DNA from: Patescibacteria group bacterium
Lineage (GTDB): Bacteria > Patescibacteriota > Minisyncoccia > Phycocordibacterales > UBA2100
NCBI GenBank assembly: GCA_015491135.1
Contig: WFWK01000016.1
Span: 1 to 5,611, forward strand
Reading direction: 5' to 3'
DNA length: 5,611 nucleotides
The notes beneath the pieces were generated by a model. That model was not told the DNA's origin, searched no databases, and saw nothing but the letters and a program-made list of their open reading frames with translations. Shown here piece after piece: positions 1 to 4,610 of this stretch. Position 1 is the first letter of the stretch, and every line of letters starts with the position of its first letter. Made by a program: the position numbers and the translations under genes.

Positions 1-2
1 GC

Positions 3-407
3 AGGTTTCTTATTATGATGGGAGACGACATTTATTCAAGAGAGGACATAGAAGAAGTACTCAAGCATGAGAGGTCAATACTTGTTAAGAAAGTTCACTC
101 CAAATTCAGCGGAGGAAAGGTTATCTTTGATGAAAACGGCAACTTCACCTCAATAGAAGAAGGAACGCACGAAAACGGAGGAGTTATAAACACGAACATG
201 TTTGTGTTGACTCCGGAGTATTTCAACTATCCCATGGTTCCCATTAAGGATGGAGAGGAGTTCGGGCTTCCGCAAACAGTTGTAAAAATGGCAAAAGATT
301 TTCCGATTAAAGTTGTTGAAGCTCAAAACTGGAAACAGATAAGCGATCTTGATGATGTAAAGGATTTTGAGCGTCAACTTAAAAAAGAGGGCAAGTGCAA
401 CTGCTAA
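3..407 (+). CDS. Sugar-phosphate nucleotidyltransferase, 3' part (5' end outside window)
   Basis: This is the C-terminal 134 residues of a protein that probably transfers a nucleotidyl group to a sugar 1-phosphate to make an NDP-sugar for envelope polysaccharide (family knowledge; the substrate is not readable here). The open frame runs in from the left edge, so the methionines at 15 and 18 are internal. The fragment opens with hydrophobic residues followed by MMGDDIY, which resembles the GD-D/N motif after the central beta strand in the GlmU/RfbA/GalU-type nucleotidyltransferase fold, where an Asp helps bind Mg2+. Further on, GGVINTNMFVLTPEYF matches the family's 'N-T-G/N-x-(F/Y)-x-(L/F)' strand, and EFGLPQTVVKMAKDF matches the conserved E-F/L-T-D helix region. 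The protein ends KCNC and stops with TAA. The N-terminal GxGTR nucleotide-binding loop is not in view, so activity cannot be judged. The next gene is 96 nt away. Confidence 0.75.
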   Translation, partial: RFLIMMGDDIYSREDIEEVLKHERSILVKKVHSKFSGGKVIFDENGNFTSIEEGTHENGGVINTNMFVLTPEYFNYPMVPIKDGEEFGLPQTVVKMAKDFPIKVVEAQNWKQISDLDDVKDFERQLKKEGKCNC

Positions 408-408
408 C

Positions 409-422
409 TTTGGTATGCCAAA
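409..422 (+). terminator. Short hairpin just after the nucleotidyltransferase stop (weak terminator candidate)
   Basis: A perfect 5-bp stem TTTGG/CCAAA with a TATG loop begins two bases after the TAA stop. It is followed by AATAAGTTTT, a poor U-tract. The stem is short and AT-rich, so it may only be a weak terminator or chance. Its placement between a housekeeping-type gene and the toxin-antitoxin module is the main argument for it. Confidence 0.25.
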
Positions 423-438
423 TAAGTTTTGTCAAACA

Positions 439-466
439 TTGTCTTTTTAAGAGCATATGATATTAT
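439..466 (+). promoter_or_regulatory. Candidate promoter of the toxin-antitoxin operon
   Basis: TTGTCT (439-444, 4 of 6 to TTGACA) and TATTAT (461-466, 5 of 6 to TATAAT) are spaced by 16 bp. The -10 box lies inside the palindrome at 454-472, the usual geometry for a self-repressing toxin-antitoxin operon. The region is very AT-rich and other -10-like hexamers exist (for example TATTAT at 482-487 and TTTAAT at 488-493), so the exact start of transcription is uncertain. Confidence 0.4.
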
Positions 467-484
467 CATATGACAGTATCATAT
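454..484. promoter_or_regulatory. Putative operator: perfect palindrome plus a third half-site
   Basis: CATATGATA (454-462) and TATCATATG (464-472) form a perfect inverted repeat with 9-bp arms around a single central T. A further half-site TATCATAT lies at 477-484, in the same orientation as the right arm and 13 bp downstream of it. Ribbon-helix-helix antitoxins such as ParD, CopG and FitA bind short AT-rich palindromes and repeated half-sites in their own promoter. This site overlaps the candidate -10 and lies 20-50 bp before the antitoxin start, so autoregulation by the 504-725 product is the natural inference. Confidence 0.6.
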
Positions 485-503
485 TATTTTAATTATTTGG
501 CTT

Positions 504-725
504 ATGGTGACATTGTCTATACCGATAGATAGGGAATTGGAGGAATTTATTGAAACAATGATAAAAAGCAAAAAAGCGGAAACTAAAGCACAGGTTGTAC
601 GCTTGGCTCTTAAGTTATTGAAAGAAGAAGAAGCTCTTAGAGATTTGGCGGAAGCGCAAATTGATGTTGTAAAGGGCAGAGTTTATAAGGGAGACCTGAA
701 AAAACTTGCTAAAGAGTTGTACTAA
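504..725 (+). CDS. Type II antitoxin, ribbon-helix-helix DNA-binding protein
   Basis: A 73-residue protein with the ribbon-helix-helix (MetJ/Arc, CopG/ParD-like) layout: a short N-terminal beta strand with alternating hydrophobics (VTLSIPI, residues 2-8), helix 1 (about 10-22, RELEEFIETMIKS), a turn rich in Lys/Ala/Thr, and helix 2 (about 28-43, KAQVVRLALKLLKEEE). The remaining roughly 30 charged residues would wrap the toxin. As a dimer it would neutralise the toxin encoded next door and repress the operon. The toxin gene begins 13 nt after its TAA stop, in another frame. ATG at 504 was chosen because it places the beta strand right at the N-terminus. No Shine-Dalgarno motif precedes it. The C-terminal segment is not one I can assign to a named antitoxin subfamily. 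Its partner and fold make the TA assignment firm, while the subfamily is open. Confidence 0.8.
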   Translation: MVTLSIPIDRELEEFIETMIKSKKAETKAQVVRLALKLLKEEEALRDLAEAQIDVVKGRVYKGDLKKLAKELY

Positions 726-738
726 CTTTTTGTATTTT

Positions 739-1002
739 ATGACAGAGGTGGCGTATACAAAGAAGTTTATAAAAATGTTTTCAGCCCTTGACGAAGATTT
801 GCAAGAAAGAGTGGTGGAAAAAATAGAATTGTTTAAAAACCCTAAAAATCACAAGAATTTATCTGTTCACAAATTGCACGGAAAACTTAAAAATTTTTAT
901 TCCTTTTCCGTTGATAGGAAGTATCGCATTGTTTTTCAGTATGGTGAAAATAAAAAAGATTCTATTTTGCTTGTTGTAGGTGATCACGATATGTACAAGT
1001 AA
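739..1002 (+). CDS. Type II toxin, RelE/ParE superfamily
   Basis: An 87-residue basic protein with the RelE/ParE fold signature: an N-terminal strand (VAYTKKF), a helical hairpin (about 8-33, FIKMFSALDEDLQERVVEKIELF), then the core LHGKLKNFYSFSVDRKYRIVF (about 46-66) and the terminal strand SILLVVGDHDMYK. The pattern 'LHGKLKxxYSFxVxxxYRIVF...GDHDxYK' is typical of RelE-like mRNA interferases that cut mRNA in the ribosomal A site. ParE-type gyrase inhibitors share the fold, so the target is not certain. Candidate functional residues are Lys49/Lys51, Arg60/Arg63, His83 and Tyr86. These are assigned by analogy, not alignment. ATG 739 is preferred over an in-frame TTG at 706 that would overlap the antitoxin and add hydrophobic residues with no family counterpart. 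No Shine-Dalgarno precedes it; the 13-nt gap suggests translational coupling to the antitoxin. The gene appears intact. Confidence 0.82.
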   Translation: MTEVAYTKKFIKMFSALDEDLQERVVEKIELFKNPKNHKNLSVHKLHGKLKNFYSFSVDRKYRIVFQYGENKKDSILLVVGDHDMYK

Positions 1003-1032
1003 GATGGTTATTAAAAGAGTAACTTTGCGGTT

Positions 1033-1056
1033 ATAAGAAATTGCAAGGTGTCTTAT
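1033..1056 (+). other. Small inverted repeat between toxin and rplY
   Basis: ATAAGA (1033-1038) and TCTTAT (1051-1056) could pair across a 12-nt loop. The stem is AT-rich and has no adjoining T-run, so it is a poor terminator. A T-rich stretch follows only later (1069-1087). It may be chance; it is noted because no better terminator for the toxin-antitoxin operon is visible before rplY. Confidence 0.2.
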
Positions 1057-1090
1057 CCTGACAAACACTTTTCTTTTTTAAGTTTTTGTG

Positions 1091-1096
1091 TATACT
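1091..1096 (+). promoter_or_regulatory. -10 element of rplY, leaderless-type spacing
   Basis: TATACT (5 of 6 to TATAAT), preceded by TGTG, ends eight bases before the rplY ATG. Transcription would start within about 0-3 nt of the start codon. No convincing -35 is found at 15-18 bp; CTGACA at 1058-1063 is too far upstream (27 bp). No Shine-Dalgarno lies in the gap. Confidence 0.45.
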
Positions 1097-1104
1097 AGTC
1101 AACC

Positions 1105-1740
1105 ATGAAGTTTTCAATAAATGTACAACCGCGCGAGGCGGGACATAAAAACAATACATTGCGAAACGAAGGTAAGATACCGGCTGTTTTTTATGGTCCT
1201 CAAGAGGAGGCGACACCGATTGTTATCTCTGAGAGTGAATTTTTGAAAGTATTTAACAGAGCAGGAACATCTTCAATTATAAATTTGGAAGGAATTGGAG
1301 ATACTAAAGAAGCTCTTGTTTATGATGTGCAGTATCATCCTGTAACCGACAGAGTTCTGCATGTTGATTTTTACATAATAGAACGCGGTAAAAAAGTTTC
1401 TGTTGAGGTTCCGCTTGAATTTGTCGGTGAAGCTCCGGCTGAGAAGAAAGGACTTATTGTGGTTAAGCAAATGCACGAGCTTGAAATTGAGGTTCGCCCA
1501 AGTCAAATACCACAATCACTTGAAGTTGACCTTTCAAAATTGGAAGATCAAGACAGTGTCATTGTTGTAGGCGATATACAGTTACCTGAATCCGCAGAGC
1601 CTTTGGTAGATAAAGAAGAGATAGTTGCATCTGTCGTTGCGCAACAGGAGGAGCCGGAAGAGGAGGAAGAACGTTCAGTTGAAGATGTTGAAATTGAACA
1701 AAAAGGAAAAGAGGAGTCGGAAGAAGCATCTGAAAATTAA
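1105..1740 (+). CDS. rplY: 50S ribosomal protein bL25 (TL5/Ctc long form)
   Basis: A 211-residue bL25, which binds 5S rRNA in the central protuberance of the large subunit. The N-terminal L25 domain (about 1-90) shows LRNEGKIPAVFYG at 19-31, the family's signature loop, then ALVYDVQYHPVTDRVLHVDF at 70-89. The second, beta-rich TL5/Ctc domain spans about 95-178 (KVSVEVPLEFVGEAPAEKKG..., LEIEVRPSQIPQSLEVDLS). This is the long two-domain form seen in Thermus TL5 and Bacillus Ctc, not the ~94-residue single-domain form of E. coli. Residues about 181-211 form a very acidic, probably disordered tail, mostly Glu. The ATG start follows a -10-like box by 8 nt. The gene is monocistronic by appearance: a TA module lies upstream, and a convergent gene with a shared hairpin lies downstream. 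Ctc forms are stress-induced in Bacillus, but nothing here shows that control. Confidence 0.95.
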   Translation: MKFSINVQPREAGHKNNTLRNEGKIPAVFYGPQEEATPIVISESEFLKVFNRAGTSSIINLEGIGDTKEALVYDVQYHPVTDRVLHVDFYIIERGKKVSVEVPLEFVGEAPAEKKGLIVVKQMHELEIEVRPSQIPQSLEVDLSKLEDQDSVIVVGDIQLPESAEPLVDKEEIVASVVAQQEEPEEEEERSVEDVEIEQKGKEESEEASEN

Positions 1741-1765
1741 ATAAACGTGTTTCCAAACAATCCCG

Positions 1766-1788
1766 AAACCCTCCACAAAGGAGGGTTT
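1766..1788. terminator. Bidirectional rho-independent terminator between convergent genes
   Basis: A perfect 9-bp stem AAACCCTCC/GGAGGGTTT with an ACAAA loop sits 25 nt after the rplY stop and 35 nt after the stop of the convergent minus-strand gene. Six of the nine pairs are in the block CCCTCC/GGAGGG, five of them G-C, so the hairpin is stable for this AT-rich genome. The plus-strand transcript has a TTTT run at the 3' side. The minus-strand copy ends in TTTC. One hairpin therefore can end both transcripts, more efficiently for rplY. Confidence 0.75.
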
Positions 1789-1823
1789 TAAAATTAAATC
1801 ACTATTAAGCAAGCGCTTTATAA

Positions 1824-3221
1824 TTATTCTCTCAAAGTTGCTATGTCGGCCCTAAATTTGTTTGCCCTTCTTACAACTGATTCACCATATTTGAACCTAT
1901 ATTTCCACCAAGCGCCGCCGGCATAGTATTTTGAAGCGGCACACCTCTCTTGCAGAGTTTTTCTTGGAGCGATGTGGGCATATTTGTTTGCATAGTCGCG
2001 ACAACCTTTTGAATAATACAGGTCTCTAAGATATACACCTGAGGCGATAAAAGCATCTTGATTTGAAAACGGTGAAAGAGACTCAGGAGATTTGCCAAGA
2101 ATTTTTGCGGCGGCATTGCGGACCGCAAGCCAAGTTGTTGGCATAAACTGAGCCGGCCCCATAGCTCCTCCGTATGCGCCATCTGAAGGGATGGGACAGG
2201 AGACAGGGGTTTGTGCCGGATCTTTTCCTATGCCTTTCATTATCTTTAAAAATGCGCTTTGCTGACTTTTTGACATAACTTGGTATCCGTTTTTTGCGGT
2301 TCCGTGTGGGTTGGGTTGATTGTATTTGCACTGTCCTATATTGCCTCCGATTTTTCCTTTATATCCGGATTCTTGAAACAAAACCGCCAACAAAAAAGCG
2401 GCGTCTATTCTCAGCGCTTTTTCAAAAGGCTCTATCAAAGAAAGAGCATCACCGAAAGATATTTTCTCACCGGAGGCGACTTTAAAAATCCTATTTCTTA
2501 TCTTTGCTTTTATTGCCTCTTTTTCAGCTATCAGTTTTTCATATTTTTCTTGCTCTTTTTTTGCTTTTGAAAGTAAGATACTTCTTTCCAGCTTTTTGCT
2601 GTTTACAAGAACAACTTCTTGTTCTTTTTGGGCTTTTAGCTCTTGCTCCCTTGCGGTGCGCTCGGCAAGCTCACTTTTTTGCTCTTCGGCTTCGTTTTTT
2701 AGTTTTACAAATTCGTCAAGGTTTTTGTTTAAATTCAATTCAATTGCCGAGTAATTATTTAGGTCATCAAAAAAATCAGAAATTTTTGGACGCATGAAAA
2801 ACACTTCAATAAGCGAGTAATCATCAAATCTTGCTTTTGTTTGTAAAAGATCGGCTAGTGTTTTTTTGGCTTTAGTTATTTCTTCTTCCAATTGTTTTAT
2901 TTTTTCTGCTTGCGTAGCGATACTGTTTTTAAGTCTATAAATTTGAATGTTGCGAGCCCTTATCTGAGCTTTGGTTTTGTTGATTTGCGCTTGCAAAATA
3001 GCAATATCTCTTGATATTGAAGCGGTTTCTTTCTTTTTTTCGTTGAGAATTTGTTTTCCTTGTTCAATTTCAAGTGAGCAAGCATCAAAAATTTCTTTCA
3101 ATTCCTGGTCTGTGTAAGCGTCAAGATTCTCTATTTCTTTGCACTCTGCGGCTTCCGATAAATTTAAAAAAGAAAAAAATATCAAAAAAGCCAATATGAA
3201 TATTGAAGCTCTTTTAAGCAT
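1824..3221 (-). CDS. Secreted coiled-coil protein with C-terminal MltB-like lytic transglycosylase domain
   Basis: A 465-residue exported protein that probably cleaves the MurNAc-GlcNAc bond of peptidoglycan. Residues 1-25 are a signal peptide: LKR, then a hydrophobic core, then LSEAA. Residues about 50-245 are a long charged coiled coil, broken near 131-160 by a segment RFDDYSLIEVFFMRPKISDF. This resembles the regulatory coiled coil of EnvC/CwlO-type peptidoglycan hydrolases. The catalytic domain runs from about 255 to 460. FLLAVLFQESGY contains the likely catalytic Glu284, and GAMGPAQFMPTTW (352-364) is close to the MltB/SLT_2 motif GxxGxxQFMPS. A conserved-looking aromatic end KYYAGGAWW lies at 431-439. 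Six cysteines occur (27, 48, 298, 342, 407, 427), so disulfides are possible outside the membrane. ATG at 3221 is chosen because it puts the signal peptide at the N-terminus; an in-frame start 32 codons upstream would bury it and overlap rpmE. TACAAT lies 7 nt before the ATG. No Shine-Dalgarno is seen. Confidence 0.88.
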   Translation of the reverse strand: MLKRASIFILAFLIFFSFLNLSEAAECKEIENLDAYTDQELKEIFDACSLEIEQGKQILNEKKKETASISRDIAILQAQINKTKAQIRARNIQIYRLKNSIATQAEKIKQLEEEITKAKKTLADLLQTKARFDDYSLIEVFFMRPKISDFFDDLNNYSAIELNLNKNLDEFVKLKNEAEEQKSELAERTAREQELKAQKEQEVVLVNSKKLERSILLSKAKKEQEKYEKLIAEKEAIKAKIRNRIFKVASGEKISFGDALSLIEPFEKALRIDAAFLLAVLFQESGYKGKIGGNIGQCKYNQPNPHGTAKNGYQVMSKSQQSAFLKIMKGIGKDPAQTPVSCPIPSDGAYGGAMGPAQFMPTTWLAVRNAAAKILGKSPESLSPFSNQDAFIASGVYLRDLYYSKGCRDYANKYAHIAPRKTLQERCAASKYYAGGAWWKYRFKYGESVVRRANKFRADIATLRE

Positions 3222-3228
3222 GATATTT

Positions 3229-3234
3229 ATTGTA
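3229..3234 (-). promoter_or_regulatory. -10 element of the lytic transglycosylase gene
   Basis: On the minus strand TACAAT (5 of 6 to TATAAT) ends seven bases before the ATG at 3221. This again predicts a transcript with almost no leader. A clear -35 is not seen; CTTCTA or TTCTAA at 16-17 bp is weak. Confidence 0.4.
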
Positions 3235-3254
3235 ATATGTTTTGCTGAGTTTAG

Positions 3255-3270
3255 AAGTTGCGCAAAGTTG
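3255..3270. promoter_or_regulatory. Palindrome and direct repeat in the divergent promoter region
   Basis: TTGCGCAA (3258-3265) is a perfect 8-bp palindrome near the middle of the 72-bp gap between two divergent genes. AAGTTG occurs at 3255-3260 and again at 3265-3270, a 10-bp period, so both copies face the same side of the helix. TTGCGC at 3258-3263 could also be the rpmE -35, 16 bp before TATAAT. A shared operator is possible but rests only on symmetry and location. Confidence 0.3.
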
Positions 3271-3279
3271 TTTTTTGGG

Positions 3280-3285
3280 TATAAT
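3280..3285 (+). promoter_or_regulatory. -10 element of the rpmE-prfA operon, leaderless-type spacing
   Basis: A perfect TATAAT, preceded by TGGG, ends eight bases before the rpmE ATG at 3294. This is the same distance as at rplY. TTGCGC at 3258-3263 is a 3-of-6 -35 candidate with a 16-bp spacer. Transcription would begin at or within about two bases of the ATG. Confidence 0.55.
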
Positions 3286-3293
3286 TGCGAATT

Positions 3294-3566
3294 ATGAAAA
3301 AAGAAATACATCCGCAAAATTACCGTCAGGTTATTTTTGTTGACAACGCTTCCGGAGCGAAGTTTTTGCTGTATTCAACAATAGAAACTACAGAAACCGG
3401 AGTCTGGGAAGACGGAAAAGAATACCCGCTTTATACAGTTGAGGTTTCAAGCGCATCACACCCGGTATACACTGGAGAAAAACGCACCATAGACTCAGCC
3501 GGACGTGTTGAGAAGTTTAAAGCACGTATGGAGGCGGCTAAAAAAGCGCAAACAAAAAGCGCTTAA
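3294..3566 (+). CDS. rpmE: 50S ribosomal protein bL31, zinc-free (type B-like)
   Basis: A 90-residue bL31, a large-subunit protein near the central protuberance that contributes to the bridge with the small-subunit head. It begins MKKEIHPQNYRQVIFVD and carries the family signature SHPVYTG (55-61) followed by DSAGRVEKF (67-75). It contains no cysteine at all, so it lacks the Zn-binding Cys set of the type A protein and matches the 'C-minus' type B form (rpmE2/ytiA-like). The length also fits type B. A basic, Ala/Lys-rich tail (76-90) extends past the core. ATG 3294 is preferred over an in-frame TTG at 3285 that overlaps the -10 box. It is the first gene of an apparent two-gene operon with prfA; one base separates its TAA from the next ATG. 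Confidence 0.95.
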   Translation: MKKEIHPQNYRQVIFVDNASGAKFLLYSTIETTETGVWEDGKEYPLYTVEVSSASHPVYTGEKRTIDSAGRVEKFKARMEAAKKAQTKSA

Positions 3567-3567
3567 C

Positions 3568-4542
3568 ATGAGCGAAGATAACAAAACTTTTAATATTGAT
3601 GAATACGCTGACAACAATCAGTGCGCTTTCTTGGTGCAACAGTACAAAGAACTGCAGAAAAAAGAGCAAGAAACCAAACAGCTTGCCCAATCTGACCCCG
3701 AGATGAAAGAGCTTGCGCTTGAGGATTTAAAAGCCATAGAAGAGGCCAAGCTTGGAATACAACATCAAATAGAAGAAATAATAAAATCTCAAAAAGAAGA
3801 AGAAAAATATCCCAACGAGATAGTGCTTGAAGTTCGCGCCGGAGCCGGTGGAGACGAGGCCGCTTTGTTTGCAAGGCAACTTGCAGAGATGTACCTTAAA
3901 TACGCCGAGAAAAAAGGGTGGCAATTTAGAAAATTGGACAGTTCTGAGAATGATCTTGGCGGGTACAAAGAAGCGAGTTTTGAGATAAAGGGCGAGGGAG
4001 TGTATAAAACTTTAATGTTTGAAACCGGGGTACACAGGGTGCAAAGAGTGCCCGTTACCGAAAAACAAGGCAGAATTCATACAAGTACCGCAGCAATTGC
4101 CATTTTGCCGGTTTATAAAAAAACCACAATAGAGATAAAGCCGGAGGATCTGGAGATAGATTTTTCAAGATCAGGAGGAAAAGGCGGACAAAATGTCAAT
4201 AAAGTTGAAACTGCAGTTAGGCTCACTCACAAACCCACAGGGTTGGTAGTTCGTTGTACCGCGGAACGCTCTCAACAGAAAAACAGAGAAAAAGCGCTGG
4301 CAATTTTAAAATCTCGCTTGCAACAGATGAAAGACGAACAAGAAGCGCAAAAAATTGCCGGAGAGAGAGCACAACAAGTTGGAACAATGGACAGAAGCGA
4401 AAAAATCCGAACATATAATTTCCCGCAAGACAGGATTACCGATCATCGCATTAAAAAAAGTTGGTCCGGAATTGAAAAAGTTTTGCAAGGAAATATTGAC
4501 GAGATTATCTCTGAAGTTTCAGATGAACTTTTAAAGTTCTAA
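3568..4542 (+). CDS. prfA: Peptide chain release factor 1 (RF1)
   Basis: A 324-residue class I release factor that reads UAA and UAG and triggers peptidyl-tRNA hydrolysis. Domain 1 is a short helical segment (about 1-80). EVRAGAGGDEAALFA (88-102) is the conserved start of the core. The codon-reading loop HRVQRVPVTEKQGRIHTS carries Pro162-Val163-Thr164, the P-x-T 'anticodon' of RF1; RF2 would have S-P-F. Domain 3 has the catalytic loop SGGKGGQNVNKVETAVR with Gly206-Gly207-Gln208. RTYNFPQDRITDHRI (281-295) is also RF1-specific. At 324 residues it is shorter than the ~360 of E. coli RF1, losing about 40 residues from domain 1 and some of the C-terminal tail, while the functional core is complete. 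ATG 3568 follows the rpmE stop by one base, implying translational coupling. An earlier in-frame start inside rpmE is unlikely. prmC, which methylates the GGQ Gln and often follows prfA, is not next to it. Confidence 0.96.
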   Translation: MSEDNKTFNIDEYADNNQCAFLVQQYKELQKKEQETKQLAQSDPEMKELALEDLKAIEEAKLGIQHQIEEIIKSQKEEEKYPNEIVLEVRAGAGGDEAALFARQLAEMYLKYAEKKGWQFRKLDSSENDLGGYKEASFEIKGEGVYKTLMFETGVHRVQRVPVTEKQGRIHTSTAAIAILPVYKKTTIEIKPEDLEIDFSRSGGKGGQNVNKVETAVRLTHKPTGLVVRCTAERSQQKNREKALAILKSRLQQMKDEQEAQKIAGERAQQVGTMDRSEKIRTYNFPQDRITDHRIKKSWSGIEKVLQGNIDEIISEVSDELLKF

Positions 4543-4574
4543 CGGCTTATCTTGCATTTGATATTTTGAGTGAT

Positions 4575-4590
4575 ACCTTAAATGTAAGGT
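4575..4590. other. Inverted repeat between prfA and the propeller-protein gene
   Basis: ACCTTA and TAAGGT are perfect 6-bp arms around AATG, 33 nt after the prfA stop and 20 nt before the next ATG. It could be a weak terminator of the prfA operon (followed only by TTATT) or an operator for the following gene. Only two G-C pairs are present, so termination would be weak. Confidence 0.3.
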
Positions 4591-4598
4591 TATTAGAG

Positions 4599-4604
4599 TA
4601 AATT
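4599..4604 (+). promoter_or_regulatory. Possible -10 element of the propeller-protein gene
   Basis: TAAATT (4 of 6 to TATAAT) ends six bases before the ATG at 4611. It fits the near-leaderless spacing of the other genes here but is a weaker match, and no -35 is recognised. Read-through from prfA is an alternative. Confidence 0.22.
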
Positions 4605-4610
4605 TTATCT

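Noticed and set aside
150..377. Minus-strand open frame opposite the nucleotidyltransferase
   Set aside because: It lies wholly antisense to a recognisable coding frame and its translation shows no family signature.
706..738. TTG start extending the toxin into the antitoxin gene
   Set aside because: It adds residues not expected in the RelE/ParE fold, while ATG 739 gives the usual length of 87 residues.
2280..2797. Plus-strand open frames antisense to the transglycosylase gene
   Set aside because: They yield Phe/Leu-rich chains expected from reading a Lys/Glu-rich coiled coil backwards; the minus-strand gene has a signal peptide and catalytic motifs.
3141..3144. Lipoprotein reading of the transglycosylase N-terminus (Cys27)
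   Set aside because: The residues before the Cys are Ala-Ala-Glu; Glu at -1 does not fit a lipobox.
3222..3317. 32-codon N-terminal extension of the transglycosylase gene
   Set aside because: It would place the signal peptide internally, run through the promoter region and overlap rpmE.
3505..3567. 21-codon N-terminal extension of prfA inside rpmE
   Set aside because: The extension reads as out-of-frame rpmE tail (many Arg/Lys) with no RF1 similarity; ATG 3568 sits directly after the rpmE stop.
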